Of a DNA stretch of 64,000 bases, positions 47,476 through 57,891 are shown in pieces. Numbering within the stretch: position 1 is the first letter of the stretch; each line of letters begins with the position of its first letter. Source of the stretch: Marinilabiliales bacterium (GTDB lineage Bacteria; Bacteroidota; Bacteroidia; Bacteroidales; ML635J-15); contig PKTB01000017.1 of the NCBI GenBank assembly GCA_002869385.1, positions 61,743 through 125,742 of the forward strand. Reading direction: 5' to 3'. The position numbers and the translations under genes are program-made. Below the pieces are notes generated by a model that had not been told where the DNA came from, searched no databases, and was given only the letters and a program-made list of their open reading frames with translations.

Positions 47476-47677
47476 GCCCGTATTGATTCTTTAATATGTT
47501 GTGAAACTCAACACTAACAAAATTGGGATTAAGCTCGGTTTATTGACGACAGGCCTTAATTAATTCTCTTAATTAAATTGCTTGTGCAATCATTGGAAGT
47601 CGAATATTAGCTGGCAGTCCCACCCATGTTCATACAGGGGTTTCTTTAACTTTAAAGAATTTTTACGGGCTTTTTTT
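47476..47677 (+). ncRNA. ssrS: Candidate 6S RNA (6S-Flavo type)
   Basis: Closing stem GCCCGTA (47476-47482) / TACGGGC (47664-47670), extended by GATTCTTTAA (47485-47494) pairing with TTAAAGAAT near 47651, and a T-run right after, giving an RNA of about 195 nt with a large internal region. It lies between zapA and rny; in proteobacteria ssrS also sits next to zapA. Size, long closing stem and Rho-independent end fit 6S RNA, which binds RNA polymerase; a covariance search with the 6S-Flavo model would settle it. Confidence 0.75.
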
Positions 47678-47696
47678 ATAAAAACAATTAAACATT

Positions 47697-49235
47697 ATGG
47701 AACCAATAGCTATAATTATTGCAGTAGTAGCCTTTGTAGGCGGTGGGATTATTTCTTACTTTTTGTGGGATATTGCCCTTAAAAAGAAGAAACAAAAAAT
47801 GATTGATGAAGCTAATGCTGAAGCTGAAGTTGTAAGAAAAGAGAAGGCTTTGCAAGCGAAAGAAAAGTATTTGCAACTTAAATCAGAACATGAGAAGCAA
47901 AGCAATGAAAGAAATCAAAAGATACAGGTAGCAGAAAACAGAATCAAACAAAGAGAAACTAGCCTGAATCAAAAAGCTGAATAAACACAAAGACTAAAGA
48001 AAGAAACAGAACTGATTAGAGAAAATCTTGACAAACAGCTCGAACATGTTGAAAGACGTGCTGAAGAACTGGAAAAACTTCATTCAGAACAAGTAACAAA
48101 ACTTGAAACTATCAGTGGCCTTTCTGCAGAAGATGCAAAAAAAGAACTGCTTGAGTCTTTACAAGAAAAAGCGCGCTCTGAGTCAATCGGTTTAATCAAT
48201 GAAATTATTGATGAAGCTAAAATGACTGCTAACAAAGAAGCCAAAAAGATAGTTTTAGAGACTATTCAACGTGTTGCAACCGAAACTGCAATTTAAAATG
48301 CAGTCACAGTATTCCATATCGAAAGCGACGAACTTAAGGGTAGAATTATTGGTCGTGAAGGTCGAAACATCCGTGCTTTGGAAGCAGCAACCGGTGTTGA
48401 AATCGTTGTTGATGATACTCCTGAAGCTATTCTTCTATCGGCATTTGATCCGGTACGTAGGGAAATTGCCCGTTTATCACTTCACCAACTTGTAACAGAT
48501 GGTAGAATTCACCCGGCAAGAATTGAAGAAGTTGTAAATAAAACTCGTAAGCAGATCGAAGAAGAGATAGTAGAAGTTGGTAAAAGAACTACTATTGATC
48601 TTGGTATTCATGGACTACATCCTGAACTAATCAGAATGATTGGTAAAATGAAATACAGATCATCATACGGTCAAAACTTACTCCAACACTCGCGTGAGGT
48701 GGCTAACTTATCTGCTTTAATGGCTGCAGAACTAGGAATAAATACGAAACTTGCTAAACGTGCCGGTTTATTACATGATATTGGTAAAGTTGCTGATGAA
48801 GAACCAGAATTACCACACGCAGTTTACGGTATGAAACTAGCTGAGAAGTTCAAAGAAAAACCTGAAATTTGCAATGCGATTGGCGCTCACCACGACGAAG
48901 TTGAAATGACAAGTCTAATCTCTCCTATTGTTCAGGTTTGTGATGCCATTTCAGGTGCTCGTCCCGGAGCTAGAAGAGAAATTGTCGAATCCTATATAAA
49001 ACGTCTTAAAGAACTTGAAAATCTTGCTCTTTCATATCCAGGTGTAATGAAAACCTATGCTATCCAAGCGGGTAGAGAACTTAGAGTAATTGTAGGTAGC
49101 GAAAAAGTAACAGATGCTGAATCAGAAAAATTAAGCTACGAAATTGCTAAAAAAGTTCAGGATGAAATGACATATCCGGGACAGGTAAAAATCACTGTTA
49201 TTCGTGAAACTCGTTCTGTAAATTATGCAAAGTAA
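47697..49235 (+). CDS. rny: Ribonuclease Y, interrupted by in-frame TAA at 47982-47984 and 48294-48296
   Basis: Reading through both stops gives 512 residues, normal for RNase Y, the membrane-anchored endoribonuclease starting mRNA decay. Residues 1-28 are the N-terminal membrane helix; about 30-200 the coiled coil; KH domain about 205-270 ([26 protein letters not shown]); HD domain about 330-430 ([30 protein letters not shown] with His-Asp metal ligands). First TAA (codon 96) is in NQKAE(stop)TQRLKKETE, second (codon 200) in ATETAI(stop)NAVTVF, where RNase Y has Glu; both GAA->TAA. Stop overlaps the next gene start by 11 bases. Confidence 0.93.
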
Positions 49236-50223
49236 AGTGCAGAAAACCATAGAAAATTCTAAAGTATTGGTAACCGGTGGAGCTGGCTTCATCGGTTCCA
49301 ATATTATCGAAAAGATAATTGAGCAGAACAACAAAGTAATCTGCCTAGATAATCTGGCAACGGGAAAACTTAAGAATATTGAACCTTTTCTTAAAAGAGA
49401 GAATTTTACATTTATAAATGATGATATCAGAAAGCCTGAAGTTTGTCAGAATGCATGTAAGGGTGTTGACATTGTATTACATCAGGCTGCTTTAGGTTCT
49501 GTTCCTCGTTCTATAAATGATCCCCAGACAACAAACAGTGTAAATATTGACGGTTTTCTAAATATGCTTACAGCTGCAAGAGACAATAAGGTCAAGCGTT
49601 TTGTTTATGCTGCCAGCTCATCAACATACGGAGATTCTAAAAATCTGCCAAAGATTGAAGATATTATTGGCAACCCTCTTTCACCATATGCTATAACAAA
49701 GTATGTTAATGAGCTTTATGCGAAAGTTTTTAGCGACTTATATGATATCACCACTATAGGCTTAAGATATTTTAATGTTTTTGGTAAAAATCAAGATCCT
49801 GATGGTGCATATGCAGCAGTATTTCCAAAATTCATTAAAGCTTTAATAAAACATGAAGCTCCGGTAATACACGGTGATGGAACTCAATCTCGAGATTTTA
49901 CATATATTGCAAATGTTATACAAGCTAACGAACTTGCTGCAACAACTCAAAATCCCGAAGCTATAAATACTGTTTTTAATGTTGCTTATGGTGAAAACAA
50001 TAGCTTAAATGAACTTACTCACGAGCTAATAGAAGGACTTTCTGAATTCGATAAAGAAATTTCGAATATTAAACCAACACATGGCCCCACCAGACAAGGT
50101 GATATTAAAGATTCATTAGCATCAATTGATAAAGCAAGAACTTTACTTGGGTACAATCCTCAATATAATGTACATCAGGGATTAAAAAAGGCTATTAAGT
50201 GGTATTATGAAAATCTTAAATAA
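49225..50223 (+). CDS. NAD-dependent UDP-sugar 4-epimerase (WbpP/TviC type)
   Basis: Protein of 332 residues, extended short-chain dehydrogenase. Rossmann motif [14 protein letters not shown] (about 14-27); the YxxxK catalytic pair YAITK (about 152-156) after the catalytic Ser in [10 protein letters not shown]. The segments [35 protein letters not shown] and [12 protein letters not shown] are typical of UDP-GlcNAc/GalNAc C4-epimerases such as WbpP and TviC. It supplies a nucleotide sugar for the polysaccharide genes downstream. ATG 49225 overlaps the rny stop by 11 bases. Its stop abuts the convergent Wzy-like gene with no gap. Intact. Confidence 0.85.
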   Translation: MQSKVQKTIENSKVLVTGGAGFIGSNIIEKIIEQNNKVICLDNLATGKLKNIEPFLKRENFTFINDDIRKPEVCQNACKGVDIVLHQAALGSVPRSINDPQTTNSVNIDGFLNMLTAARDNKVKRFVYAASSSTYGDSKNLPKIEDIIGNPLSPYAITKYVNELYAKVFSDLYDITTIGLRYFNVFGKNQDPDGAYAAVFPKFIKALIKHEAPVIHGDGTQSRDFTYIANVIQANELAATTQNPEAINTVFNVAYGENNSLNELTHELIEGLSEFDKEISNIKPTHGPTRQGDIKDSLASIDKARTLLGYNPQYNVHQGLKKAIKWYYENLK

Positions 50224-51492
50224 CTAAGACTCTACCCTTTTCCTCTGCGGTAATACAGTAAATGCAAGGATTAGAACAATCCAGAACCCGTGTGTTAAAA
50301 TTGTTGTAAAGAAAGGTGATCCTCTGAATATAAACATGAAAAAAATAAAAAGTCCAAAATATCTTTTGTTGAGTTTTATTGAATTTAAAATCATTAGGAA
50401 TACAGAAAAAATAAATGAATATGCAAATACACCGGCGTAACCAAAGTTCATAAAGCCATTGGCTAATATTCCAGCATTAGAACTCATCTCAGGTTTACCA
50501 AAATACTCTCTCCCAATTAAGTATTCAGGTGGTAAATCATAAGGATAAGTAATAAAGTCACTTAATACACTACTTGACAAATACATATGATTATCTTTAA
50601 AGAAATCAAAATAACACTCATTTAATAAAGCAGGGACAAAAAACATTCTTCTGATGAATATTGATTTCATTATAGGTCGTCCAATATAAAAATCGGGGAT
50701 ATTAATTGCAATAAAAAACACAAGTAACAAACCCATTGTCAGTGCAATTTTCTGATTATAATTATTTCCAAGGTAATAATAAAACAAAATAAGTATGGGT
50801 GTAAAATATACCGATTTATGTCCTGATATTAAAAATAGATACATTAAAACTGCAAAAGCAAATAAAAGAGTTTTATAATCTTTTTTTGTCAAACTATAAA
50901 CAAATAAGACTTGTAAAATAACTTTAGCCAGCCACCAAAATGTATATGATGACAGAAATGAGATATTTTCCTTTAACACACTTCTTACGTCGTAAATATC
51001 ATCTAACATTAAAACATTTGTATTTATATTAAACTGGAAATAATAAACGATTGGTAAAACTAAAAGTATTGTTATTATTATTAGTGAAATATAAGTAAGC
51101 TTATCTTTAATTCTGATAATATTCATTTTAATTCTAATAGGTGCAATAGCAGCAACTATTAAAAAGAAAGATACTATCTAATAAAATACCTGCCTCATAC
51201 CATTTGAATATGAATAAATAATATGTCCGGGAACAAATATCATTAATAGAAGAAATAAATATAAAGCTCCAATAAAGGATGATTTTTTATTTATTATTAA
51301 ACTGACGAAAAGTAATCCGGTAAACCAGGCTTTGGATTCAAAGTATTTAACAAAGCTAAAATCTAATACAAATCCTGCATAAAAGTACTTTGGGCAAATA
51401 AAGTTTAAATAATAATACTCCAATAGTATATTAATTAGTACCAATCCAATTATTGCAATAAAAAACCCTTTATTTAACTTTAAAAAACTCAT
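50224..51492 (-). CDS. Wzy-like O-antigen/polysaccharide polymerase, interrupted by in-frame TAG at 51178-51180
   Basis: Reading through TAG (codon 105) gives 422 residues with about ten hydrophobic helices (FFIAIIGLVLINILLEYYYL, LYLFLLLMIFVPGHII, then after the stop VSFFLIVAAIAPI, YISLIIITILLVLPIVY, TLLFAFAVLMYLFLI). A large loop near 290-330 (CYFDFFKDNHMYLSSSVLSD) fits a Wzy periplasmic loop. The stop in GMRQVFY(stop)IVSFFLIV fits Glu (GAG->TAG). Wzy polymerises lipid-linked repeat units in the periplasmic leaflet. The family is poorly conserved; call rests on topology and neighbours. Same strand as the deacetylase-fold gene. Confidence 0.7.
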
Positions 51493-51511
51493 TTAGTTTT
51501 TATAACAATCC

Positions 51512-52885
51512 TTATAGTTTTATTTTATTTAATATTTCCTGATAAACTTTATCCCAATTATACCATTCATTTCTAAGTAAATTAGAATTATGCCACAATA
51601 ATACAAAATCCCCACTAAATTCTTTTACAAGTTGGTTCAATTTGCAAACTTCTTCAACAAATTCTTCCTTAGTGTTTGTCTCACTTCTTAAAGCAGTATC
51701 CATAACAAGAAGCGGGCGCTCAATCAATCCAGTCTTTTGTCTTTCTATAAAATCAAATATTTCATATTCCTGACAAATACCCGAACGAAATCCAATTGTT
51801 GAGTAAAATCCCAAACTACTATCAATTTTAAGCCCAGCATCTGACCAATCATTTAATGTAACAGGCAACTTTACACGTAAATAATGATGACGGCCTTCTT
51901 CAAGTCTATCAACATATCTTCTAAGTCTATTTACTTCAGAAAACAATTGTTCTCTATTACCCAAGGTTTCAAATCCTGGATGAATCCCTACAATATGCCC
52001 CCTTTTCTCGATTTCTTTAATAGTTTTTATAACTTTAGGATTATCAATATCAAATCTAACATCACTTTCTCCAATTTTTCCAGGAATAAAGTAAAATCTA
52101 GATTTCACTCCTATTTCATCTGATTTATTCATCAAAAAGTCAAAGGTATTATACACATCCTTTTGCTTATTAAGATTTATTTTAAAATAATCTGATAATG
52201 TAATAAAAAATGATCTAATACTATGCCTTTTTACAATATCCCCAACAAGCGCCTTAATAAACTTTGAGAATTTATCATAGCGGGCAAAATCATCTATATC
52301 ATGTGTAATAAAAACCCTATATTCTCTTTTTATTGCATGTTTAAAACCTATTTTTAATAAACAATTTGATAGCAGATTTGCATATTCATTTACAACAGGT
52401 CTTTTGTTAAAGCCATTTTTAATTGCCAAAGACTCTTTTTCTGGAAATCTTTCAAATTGATCTCTTTTTCTAATTGCATATTACTCCCACCTGCTTAACA
52501 TATAAAAAGCTGAAGCAATAATATCTACTCCTAGTACGTATTTATCTTCGCTTTTACTATAACCATCATCACCAAATAAAACAGGAAGGTTAATTATATT
52601 AAATTCCTCTATACTAATCCTCTTTACCTCTTGTGGAATATTCTCAGAAGAATTAAAATATTTCTCATTTGCATCCAGAGCAGAAAAGAAGGAATCTTTA
52701 ATTATTATTTTCTTTGAACGGAATGAAACGACATATTCATGAATATTGCTCAATTCCAAATTATATTCAATTTCGAGCAGTTCATTAAAGAGTACATCAA
52801 AGACATATCTCTTTTCTTCAAGAAAATGATCAGAACAAGTTATTTTTATTTTATCTATCGTTTGCAATTTAAAATCAAAAAACAA
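51512..52885 (-). CDS. Polysaccharide-deacetylase-fold protein (DUF7033 N-terminus), interrupted by in-frame TAA at 52481-52483
   Basis: Reading through TAA (codon 135) gives 457 residues. The N-terminal 150 residues match the region often called DUF7033 (DALFFDFKLQ-like start, GVDIIASAFYMLSRWEEYAI). The C-terminal domain has the deacetylase metal motif THDIDDFAR (about 195-203), and HPGFET, SRFYFIPGK and LLWHNSN around the NodB-type active site. The stop lies in MLSRWE(stop)YAIRKRDQ, where relatives read RWEEY; GAA->TAA. Probably modifies or trims a sugar in the cell-surface polysaccharide made by this locus. No signal peptide, so cytoplasmic or inner-membrane associated. Confidence 0.82.
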
Positions 52886-53013
52886 ACTTACATAAACTTT
52901 TTAATTAACACAATATGCATATGAAACGAAACATTTTATTTTGTTAAATAATATTATTAATTAAACAATCGAGTATGTTATTCACCACAAATGGGAATTT
53001 AGAACAATTTTAG

Positions 53014-53021
53014 TATTTTTG
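53014..53021 (+). promoter_or_regulatory. -7 box TATTTTTG for glycosyltransferase genes
   Basis: Exact TAnnTTTG match, 18 bases before the TTG start at 53040. Confidence 0.5.
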
Positions 53022-53039
53022 TAACCAAATATTTCGCAT

Positions 53040-54149
53040 TTGAAAAACATAAAAGTTTGTCATATCAGTACAGTACATCCTCGATTTGATGTTAGAATCT
53101 TTCATAAAGAATGTAAATCTCTTTCTAATATATTTGATAGTATTTATTTAGTTGTTGCAGATGGATTAGGAGATGAAGAAGTTGACAATATAATTATTCT
53201 TGATACTTGCAAACCTAGCGGAAGGAAAGACAGGTTTTTACATGCAGAAAAAAAGGCTTTAACTAAAGCTCTTAGCACTAATGCAGATGTTTTTCATTTA
53301 CATGATCCTGAATTATTAAGAATTACTTCAAGATTGTTAAAACATAAAAAGATTGTCATATACGACTCCCATGAAGATCTTCCTAGACAAATCTTAAACA
53401 AACCATATATTCCAAGAGCCTTACGTGGTATAATTTCAAATATTGTTGAAAGTTTCGAAAATAGAAAAGCTCAAAGACTAAATGGCATAGTTGCAGCTAC
53501 ACCGCATATCCGTGATAGATTTAAGAAAATTAATAGAAGTACAATTGATATAAATAACTATCCAAAAATTGGAGATATTAAATTTCATGAAACATGGAGT
53601 ATGAGGGAAAAGTACATTGCCTATATAGGAGGTATCTTTAAAACTCGTGGTATTTTTGAAACATTAGATGCAATAAACGGAACTGATATCAAACTTTTGC
53701 TTGCTGGGAAATTCTCCCCTTTAGAGCTTGAAAAAGAGTGCCGAGCTCATCCAGGATGGGAAAATGTGGATTACCTCGGGTTCCTTGATAGGCAAGGAAT
53801 AAACAATGTTCTTTCGAAGGCAAGACTTGGGATGGTTATTCTTGAAGCAACGCCAAGTTACTTAGTTTCACTACCTGTCAAAATGTTCGAATATATGGCT
53901 TCAGGATTACAGGTGATTGCATCTGATTTCCCCTTGTGGAATCAGATTATATCAGATTCAAAATGTGGTATATGCGTTGATCAAACTAATCCAAATGAGA
54001 TTAAGTCAAAAATAGAAGGCATTATTGATGATATTTCTGTTCTTAGTAAAATGGGGCAAAATGGAAGACTATCAATCGAAAATACATATAATTGGGAAAT
54101 AGAAGAAACAAAGTTATTTGATTTTTATAAATCGTTAATAAACAATTAG
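53040..54149 (+). CDS. Glycosyltransferase, GT4-like (GT-B fold)
   Basis: Protein of 369 residues starting at TTG (53040); no ATG lies near. N-terminal domain with VCHISTVHPRFDVRIFHKEC and DVFHLHDPELLRI (Asp-Pro-Glu near the acceptor site) and YDSHEDLPRQ. The C-terminal Rossmann domain has YIGGIFKTRGIFETLDAI, LLLAGKFSP and, near the end, SLPVKMFEYMASGLQVIASD, the GT4 nucleotide-sugar binding EX7E-like region. Transfers a sugar in surface polysaccharide assembly; donor unknown. Cytoplasmic, membrane-associated. 7 bases before the next glycosyltransferase, so co-transcribed. Confidence 0.87.
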   Translation: MKNIKVCHISTVHPRFDVRIFHKECKSLSNIFDSIYLVVADGLGDEEVDNIIILDTCKPSGRKDRFLHAEKKALTKALSTNADVFHLHDPELLRITSRLLKHKKIVIYDSHEDLPRQILNKPYIPRALRGIISNIVESFENRKAQRLNGIVAATPHIRDRFKKINRSTIDINNYPKIGDIKFHETWSMREKYIAYIGGIFKTRGIFETLDAINGTDIKLLLAGKFSPLELEKECRAHPGWENVDYLGFLDRQGINNVLSKARLGMVILEATPSYLVSLPVKMFEYMASGLQVIASDFPLWNQIISDSKCGICVDQTNPNEIKSKIEGIIDDISVLSKMGQNGRLSIENTYNWEIEETKLFDFYKSLINN

Positions 54150-54156
54150 TATTTAT

Positions 54157-55380
54157 ATGAATATTTTGCTAATAAATCATTATGCCGGTTCCCCTGAAAT
54201 GGGAATGGAATTCAGACCATACTATTTTGCTAATAGATGGGTTAAATCAGGTCATAATGTTACTATACTAGCAGCTGATAATTCTCATTTAAGAAAAAAG
54301 AAAGTCAATATAAATAAGAGTTTTTCTGAGGAAGATATTGATGGTATAAAATACTTATGGATAAAAACACCTAAATATCAAGGAAATGGTTTTTCCATAG
54401 TTAGAAATATTTTCAGTTTTGTTTTAAAAGCATATTTAAATTCTAAAAAGCTTTCGCGCAATTTAAACCCGGACGTTGTCATCGCTTCTTCCACATATCC
54501 AATAGATAATTATATCGCGAGAAAAATCTCAAAAATTAGCCGAGCAAAGCATGTTTATGAAGTTCATGATTTATGGCCTTTATCCCCTATGGAATTAGGA
54601 AATATGTCAAAATATCATCCATTTATTATGATAATGCAACATGGTGAAAATTTTGCATATAAACATGACGATTATGTTATTTCAATGTTACCTAACACTA
54701 AAGAACATATGAAACAACATGGTTTAGATTTAAAAAAGTGGCATTATATTCCAAATGGCATTGTTGTTTCAGATTGGAGTCACCCAGAACCAATTTCTGA
54801 AGAGCTATACGATTTATTTAAGGAATTAAAAGATAAAAAATCATTCATCATAGGATATACAGGAGGACATGCGATTTCTAATTCACTTCACACATTTATT
54901 GATGCAGCTCATATCTTTAAAAATCATAATGATATTTCTTTTGTTCTTATTGGAGATGGTGTTGAAAAACAAAACCTAATTGATAGGGCTGATGGTTTAA
55001 ACAATGTTTATTTCAGAAATCCTATTCCTAAAAAAGCTATACCTAATGTATTATCTCAAATGGATATCTTATGCTTTGGGACTAACAAGAGTAAATTATA
55101 CAAATATGGGATTAGCATGAATAAAATGATGGATTATATGATGGCAGAAAAACCTATTTTACAATATATCGACACTGATTATGATATTATTGAAAAATCT
55201 GGTTCTGGAACAACAATTGAAACTGATAATCCAGCATTATTGGCAGAAAAAATACTAGAGTTCAAATCTTTGTCAAAATCTAAACTTATAGATATGGGGG
55301 CAAATGGAAAACAATTTGTTTTAGAAAATCATAATTATGATAATTTATCAAAAAGATTTATTGAATTAATTAGTAAATAA
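54157..55380 (+). CDS. Glycosyltransferase, WbuB-like GT4
   Basis: Protein of 407 residues. The N-terminus is MNILLINHYAGSPEMGMEFR, the WbuB-type start, followed by HNVTILAADNSHLRKK, YEVHDLWPLSPMELG and, in the C-terminal domain, IGYTGGHAISNSLHTFIDAA, FVLIGDGVEKQNLI and KMMDYMMAEKPILQY. WbuB-like enzymes add L-fucosamine or similar sugars in O-antigen synthesis; donor here not proven. Same operon as the gene 7 bases upstream. Its stop codon abuts the convergent Wzz-like gene exactly. Confidence 0.85.
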   Translation: MNILLINHYAGSPEMGMEFRPYYFANRWVKSGHNVTILAADNSHLRKKKVNINKSFSEEDIDGIKYLWIKTPKYQGNGFSIVRNIFSFVLKAYLNSKKLSRNLNPDVVIASSTYPIDNYIARKISKISRAKHVYEVHDLWPLSPMELGNMSKYHPFIMIMQHGENFAYKHDDYVISMLPNTKEHMKQHGLDLKKWHYIPNGIVVSDWSHPEPISEELYDLFKELKDKKSFIIGYTGGHAISNSLHTFIDAAHIFKNHNDISFVLIGDGVEKQNLIDRADGLNNVYFRNPIPKKAIPNVLSQMDILCFGTNKSKLYKYGISMNKMMDYMMAEKPILQYIDTDYDIIEKSGSGTTIETDNPALLAEKILEFKSLSKSKLIDMGANGKQFVLENHNYDNLSKRFIELISK

Positions 55381-56181
55381 CTATTCTGCTAATTCTTTTC
55401 TTCTAACTTTAATCAATCTAAGCAACTCAAATATAATACTGAAAAGAACACCAAGTATTAAGCCACCTAAAGAAAAAATTAAGATACTATTCTTTAAACT
55501 CTTCTGAGCTTCTAAAATAATATTTGAATTAATAACTTTAAAGTATTCTAAAGAGTTATATTCTGACATTAATTCCAATTTTCGGTCATTCATTGTCATC
55601 ATTTCGCTAAACATACTACCTGGTGATACCCATTTAGATCCATCTTCATCTTCAATATTTTAGATTATTGCATCCTGAAGAACGTTTAAGTCTTCGATTT
55701 CTTCATTAATATCTTTAATATAACCTTTTAGTTCAGATCTTCGGCTGTCAATAGTTGATGTAACATACGGTATGCTATTTAAATAGAATATTATTCCGTC
55801 TTTTATCGCAGGTACATTTTCGCTATTGTAAACATCCAATTCAATCTTAACAGCCTGCACCATACTGGTATCCAATTCTATTTTTTTAATATCCTTTGCA
55901 ACATCTAAAGAAACGTCAAATTTTTCAGAAATACTATCGTACATTTCATTTACAACATAATATTTGACAGGCCCCATCAATTCATATACAATCTGGTTAT
56001 CAATAACCGGACTCGTTGCTACTAAGGTTGTTTTATAGTAGTTTCTTCCGGTAAAGTAATCCACAGCACCAAGTCCTGCACCTAAAACAATAAATCCTAA
56101 TACAACAAAAATATACCTTCTGATAAATGCAAAAATATTTATCATTAATCCAACAATATCCATTTCTTTATTCTCTGCCAT
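55381..56181 (-). CDS. Wzz-like chain-length determinant, interrupted by in-frame TAA at 55660-55662
   Basis: Reading through TAA (codon 174) gives 266 residues; start is ATG 56181 (MAENKEMDIVGLMIN), not the upstream ATG in the neighbouring gene. Two transmembrane helices bracket a periplasmic coiled coil: N-terminal RRYIFVVLGFIVLGAGLGAV (about 20-42) and C-terminal SILIFSLGGLILGVLFSIIF (about 225-250). The stop in LQDAII(stop)NIEDEDGSKW fits Glu (GAA->TAA). Wzz sets the length of the polysaccharide chain made by Wzy. It sits 1 base after the GT2 gene stop on the same strand. Confidence 0.8.
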
Positions 56182-56182
56182 A

Positions 56183-57142
56183 TTATATTTCTTTATCAAT
56201 TTGATAGTAATTTCTTTCACTCGCTGTTCTGGAAATAAGTTCTCCTAGGAAACCAGTTAAAAATAACATTGTTCCTAACAACATTGCTGTTAAGCCAATA
56301 AAAAACAGTGGGTTTTCTGTAACTCTTTCCATTATAACACCATTAGAAACTGCAATAAGCTTTTTAATCCCAAGATAAATAGATGCTGCAAATCCAAGTA
56401 AAAACATTAAAGTGCCAAGTAATCCAAATAGGTGCATTGGTCTTTTACCAAATTTGGAAATAAACATTACAGAAAGTAAATCAAGTGGCCCTCTTATAAA
56501 TCGTTCCAAGCCAAACTTAGTCTTCCCATATTTTCTCTCCTGATGTTGAACTACCTTCTCTCCTATTTTTTTAAACCCTGCCCATTTTGCAAGCACTGGG
56601 ATAAAGCGGTGCATATCTCCATACACTTCTATACTCTTTACCACAAGTCTTCTATACGCTTTCAAACCACAATTCATATCATGTAGTTTGATTCTTGTAA
56701 TTTTTCTAACTGTAAAATTGTAAAACTTACTAGGAATATTTTTAGAAAAGAGTGGATCCTTTCGGACTTTCTTCCAACCCGAAACCAGATCATATCCTTC
56801 CTCAACAATCATTTTATAAAGCTCTGGTATTTCTTCAGGATTATCCTGAAGGTCAGCATCCATTGTTATTATCACTTCACCTTTAGAGGCTTGAAATCCT
56901 ACCTGCAAAGCTGCTGCTTTTCCATAATTTCTACGAAACATAATACCATGAATTGAAGAATATTTTTCTTTTAAATCTTCAATAACTTTCCATGAATTAT
57001 CATTGCTTCCATCATCAATTAAAACAATCTCATGGGAAAACTTATTCTCATTCATTACCTTATCAATCCAATGGACTAACTCAGGTAATGACTCTTCCTC
57101 ATTATATAATGGTATGACAACTGAAATGTCCATTTTATTCAT
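56183..57142 (-). CDS. Glycosyltransferase family 2, polyprenyl-phosphate type with C-terminal membrane helices
   Basis: Protein of 319 residues. GT2 motifs: VVIPLYNEEESLPELV (8-23), LIDDGSNDNSW (about 40-50), then DADLQDNPEE (about 96-105, the DxD-type metal site). The C-terminal 100 residues carry two helices (about 230-265, 273-300), as in ArnC/GtrB/DPM1-like enzymes that load a sugar onto undecaprenyl phosphate. The RFIPVLAKWAGFK and RKYGKTKFGL segments are typical of that group. Overlaps the DUF4199 gene by 8 bases. Likely works in this polysaccharide locus or in glycan modification. Confidence 0.88.
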   Translation of the reverse strand: MNKMDISVVIPLYNEEESLPELVHWIDKVMNENKFSHEIVLIDDGSNDNSWKVIEDLKEKYSSIHGIMFRRNYGKAAALQVGFQASKGEVIITMDADLQDNPEEIPELYKMIVEEGYDLVSGWKKVRKDPLFSKNIPSKFYNFTVRKITRIKLHDMNCGLKAYRRLVVKSIEVYGDMHRFIPVLAKWAGFKKIGEKVVQHQERKYGKTKFGLERFIRGPLDLLSVMFISKFGKRPMHLFGLLGTLMFLLGFAASIYLGIKKLIAVSNGVIMERVTENPLFFIGLTAMLLGTMLFLTGFLGELISRTASERNYYQIDKEI

Positions 57143-57695
57143 CTGTATCTGTTTCTGTTTCGCCTATACCTTGCATTGCTTCAGTAAATCCATCCTGTTT
57201 CTTTTTAATAAAAATGCATGTAATTAATGAAAATACTAAGCCTTCCAAAAAGGTTGTAATCATACCAGTCAAAGACATTGCCATTGGTGTAAAAACATAC
57301 TTAGTCATAAATTGATATGATTGATTAATCTGCTCGCTAGACAATTGGTCATTTTCATATAGATTTGCTCTAGCAACTTCAAGCATCTTATATATTTGTT
57401 CTGGAGCAATTACTTTATAAAAAACATAAGTATAAATATATATAATTATGGATGCAACAACCATCATCAACACAGTACCACCATAAAGCTTTCCATAACT
57501 AGCAAATCCATTGTAATAATTATCTCTGTATGTCTTCTGCATAAAAACAAGTGCAGCAATAAAAACCAAAACACTTACCCATCCAAAAGCTTTACTTTCA
57601 CTCAAATCAAAAACATAGGCAATTACACTCATTAAGATAACAGCTAAGCTGAAGATAGATCCGTATATCAAAATTGTTTTAAGCTTGTTTTTCAT
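57135..57695 (-). CDS. DUF4199 family membrane protein
   Basis: Protein of 186 residues from ATG 57695 (MKNKLKTILIYGSIFSLAVI). The longer frame would run through the SRP RNA and is rejected. Four hydrophobic segments (about 8-27, 35-52, 73-97 and 145-165) and the signature region around FMQKTYRDNYYNGFASYGKL with LYGGTVLMMVVASI match DUF4199, a family found almost only in Bacteroidota, often beside GT2 genes of this type. Function unknown. It overlaps the GT2 gene and is presumably co-transcribed. Confidence 0.85.
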   Translation of the reverse strand: MKNKLKTILIYGSIFSLAVILMSVIAYVFDLSESKAFGWVSVLVFIAALVFMQKTYRDNYYNGFASYGKLYGGTVLMMVVASIIIYIYTYVFYKVIAPEQIYKMLEVARANLYENDQLSSEQINQSYQFMTKYVFTPMAMSLTGMITTFLEGLVFSLITCIFIKKKQDGFTEAMQGIGETETDTDE

Positions 57696-57755
57696 ACCTT
57701 CTATTTTAAAAGATTTCTCAAAGATATGAGATTTTTCTAAAAATTCTTGAAGTTT

Positions 57756-57788
57756 TTTGCTAAATATAAATAAATAGTTGTACTTTTG
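57756..57788 (+). promoter_or_regulatory. Bacteroidota promoter for SRP RNA
   Basis: TTTG (57756-57759), 21-base spacer, TACTTTTG (57781-57788) just before the SRP RNA stem. Confidence 0.75.
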
Positions 57789-57790
57789 CG

Positions 57791-57891
57791 GTGGGTAAGT
57801 CTTATACGACCAGCTCCTGCTGAACTCCCCCAGGTCCGGAAGGAAGCAAGGGTAGGCGGTTGTAGCGGTGCGATATAAGTAGCTTACCCTT
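57791..57891 (+). ncRNA. ffs: Signal recognition particle RNA, small bacterial type
   Basis: About 100 nt. The closing helix GGGTAAG (57793-57799) pairs with CTTACCC (57883-57889). The apical SRP signature AGGTCCGGAAGGAAGCA (about 57830-57846), with its GGAA tetraloop, is flanked by CCCC and AGGG to form the Ffh-binding helix. It is the RNA of the signal recognition particle, which with Ffh targets membrane proteins. A T-run follows directly as terminator. Divergent from DUF4199. Confidence 0.94.
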
